Notes under the pieces: generated by a model | The model's input: only the letters and a program-made list of their open reading frames with translations | Database searches by the model: none | What the model was told of the DNA's origin: nothing | Source: CAZFBR01 sp035353495 [NCBI: uncultured bacterium] | GTDB lineage: Bacteria; DAOPZR01 | Length of the DNA stretch: 7,357 nt | NCBI GenBank assembly: GCA_964517215.1 | Contig: CAZFBR010000179.1 | Span: 1 to 7,357 of the forward strand | Direction of reading: 5' to 3' | Program-made: the position numbers and the translations under genes | Shown: piece by piece, positions 6,527-7,357 of the stretch | How positions within the stretch are numbered: position 1 is the first letter of the stretch | Layout: the number at the start of each line of letters is the position of its first letter

Positions 6527-7357
6527 ATGAGCGGTCACAAGTCCGTCCTGCGCTGGACGGTGGAGATCATTATCGCACTGGTGCTGCTGGTGCTGCTGCT
6601 GCTGTGGATGGCGGGCGCTTTCCACCGCAAGGTGGGGCCGGGCGCGCCCGGGCTCTCTCCCGCCCGCGTGCCCGACGGCGCCGAACTGCACACGCTGGCA
6701 GTTGAGAATATTCCCGCGATGGCGGAAATCCCCGGTACGATCGAGCCGTGGCAGGCGGCGGTGCTGTCGGCCAAGATGACGGGAACGCTGCATGCCGTCA
6801 ATGTGCGTGCGGGGGACCGGGTTGCTGCGGGGCAGGTGGTGGCGGTGATCGAGGCGCCGGAGCTGGCGGCGCAGGTGGTGCAGGCCTCCGGCTCGGTGGC
6901 GGCGAGCTCCGCCCGCTTCGCGCAGGCGAAGCGCGATCTTGACCGCGCCGAGTACCTTTATCGCGAAGGTTTGATTGCGCGGATCGACGTTGAGCGCGCG
7001 CGCACGGAGTTCGCCACCGCGAGTGCGGCGGAGACCTCGGCGGCGGGCGCAATCAGCACCACGCGGGCCATGGCCGATTACCGGCAGGTGCGCGCGCCGT
7101 TCGCCGGCCTGGTCGTGGCCCGGCATCTTGATCCGGGGGTTACGGTATCGCCCGGCATGCCGATTGTCACGGTGCATGACGCACGCGTCTGGCAGTTCGT
7201 CGCCGATGTGCGCGCCGGTGTGGCCGACGCGCTGGCCCTGCACGATACGGTGATGGTTCGCTGTGATGACGCGCCGGAGACGCTGCCGGGGACGGTGGCA
7301 GAGCTGCAGCCGACCCTCGACCCCGTCAGCCACAGCCGGCGGATCAAGGTTACGCTG
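6527..7357 (+). CDS. RND-type efflux periplasmic adaptor (membrane fusion protein), 3' end outside window
   Basis: The reading frame stays open from ATG 6527 to the window end (277 codons). GAGGGGGAG (6516-6524) just upstream is a strong ribosome-binding site. An N-terminal Leu/Val-rich helix (about 13-30) anchors the protein in the inner membrane; there is no lipobox. The first half-lipoyl domain contains GTIEPWQAAVLSAKMTGTL (70-88) and VNVRAGDRVAAGQVVAVIE (91-109). An Ala-rich coiled-coil hairpin spans about 112-184, with YLYREGLIARIDVERAR. The second lipoyl half follows: YRQVRAPFAGLVVARHLDPG (185-204). A beta-barrel domain starts near 220 and is cut off. Such adaptors join an inner-membrane pump to a TolC-like channel; the pump gene is expected downstream. 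The substrate cannot be inferred. It lies 15 nt after the transpeptidase stop, so it is probably in the same operon. Confidence 0.92.
   Translation, partial: MSGHKSVLRWTVEIIIALVLLVLLLLWMAGAFHRKVGPGAPGLSPARVPDGAELHTLAVENIPAMAEIPGTIEPWQAAVLSAKMTGTLHAVNVRAGDRVAAGQVVAVIEAPELAAQVVQASGSVAASSARFAQAKRDLDRAEYLYREGLIARIDVERARTEFATASAAETSAAGAISTTRAMADYRQVRAPFAGLVVARHLDPGVTVSPGMPIVTVHDARVWQFVADVRAGVADALALHDTVMVRCDDAPETLPGTVAELQPTLDPVSHSRRIKVTL

Noticed and set aside
6302-7333. A 343-codon minus-strand frame across the transpeptidase and adaptor genes
   Set aside because: It spans two clearly recognised plus-strand genes and encodes Arg/His-rich sequence without family features.

Overview
The window is GC-rich, densely coding DNA from a diderm (Gram-negative) bacterium. 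The reasons are an RND-type periplasmic adaptor, an L,D-transpeptidase anchored in the inner membrane, a bacterial alpha-2-macroglobulin and a secreted ankyrin protein. A proteobacterium in the broad sense, including the former deltaproteobacteria, fits best. No rRNA or other phylogenetic marker is present, so the lineage is an inference. I see no tRNA, rRNA, CRISPR array, transposase or phage gene.

Layout. (1) Positions 1-2543 (+) are the C-terminal 846 residues of an alpha-2-macroglobulin-like protein with an intact CLEQ thioester motif; its N-terminus lies upstream of the window. (2) Positions 2544-2910 are a non-coding region between convergent genes, packed with perfect short palindromes. 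One part resembles a dispersed intergenic repeat and another is a terminator-like hairpin. (3) Positions 2911-3924 (-) encode a secreted ankyrin-repeat protein with a C-terminal transmembrane anchor. (4) Positions 3925-4104 are a divergent control region with a promoter-like sequence on each strand. (5) Positions 4105-4701 (+) encode an Flp-type prepilin N-terminus fused to a beta-rich domain of about 110 residues. (6) Positions 4714-7357 (+) look like one transcription unit: promoter, two-TM RCK potassium channel, L,D-transpeptidase (2-nt gap), and a membrane-fusion adaptor of an RND-type efflux system (15-nt gap) that runs off the window.

How the genes may work together. Everything here acts at the envelope. 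Alpha-2-macroglobulin traps proteases in the periplasm, the transpeptidase crosslinks or decorates peptidoglycan, the channel controls K+ across the inner membrane, and the adaptor bridges inner- and outer-membrane parts of an efflux pump. The ankyrin protein and the pilin-like fusion start divergently, 180 bp apart, and could be co-regulated. The pilin fusion is the most unusual gene: typical Flp pilins are about 50-80 residues and sit among tad/cpa assembly genes, whereas this one is 198 residues and none of its neighbours is an assembly gene.
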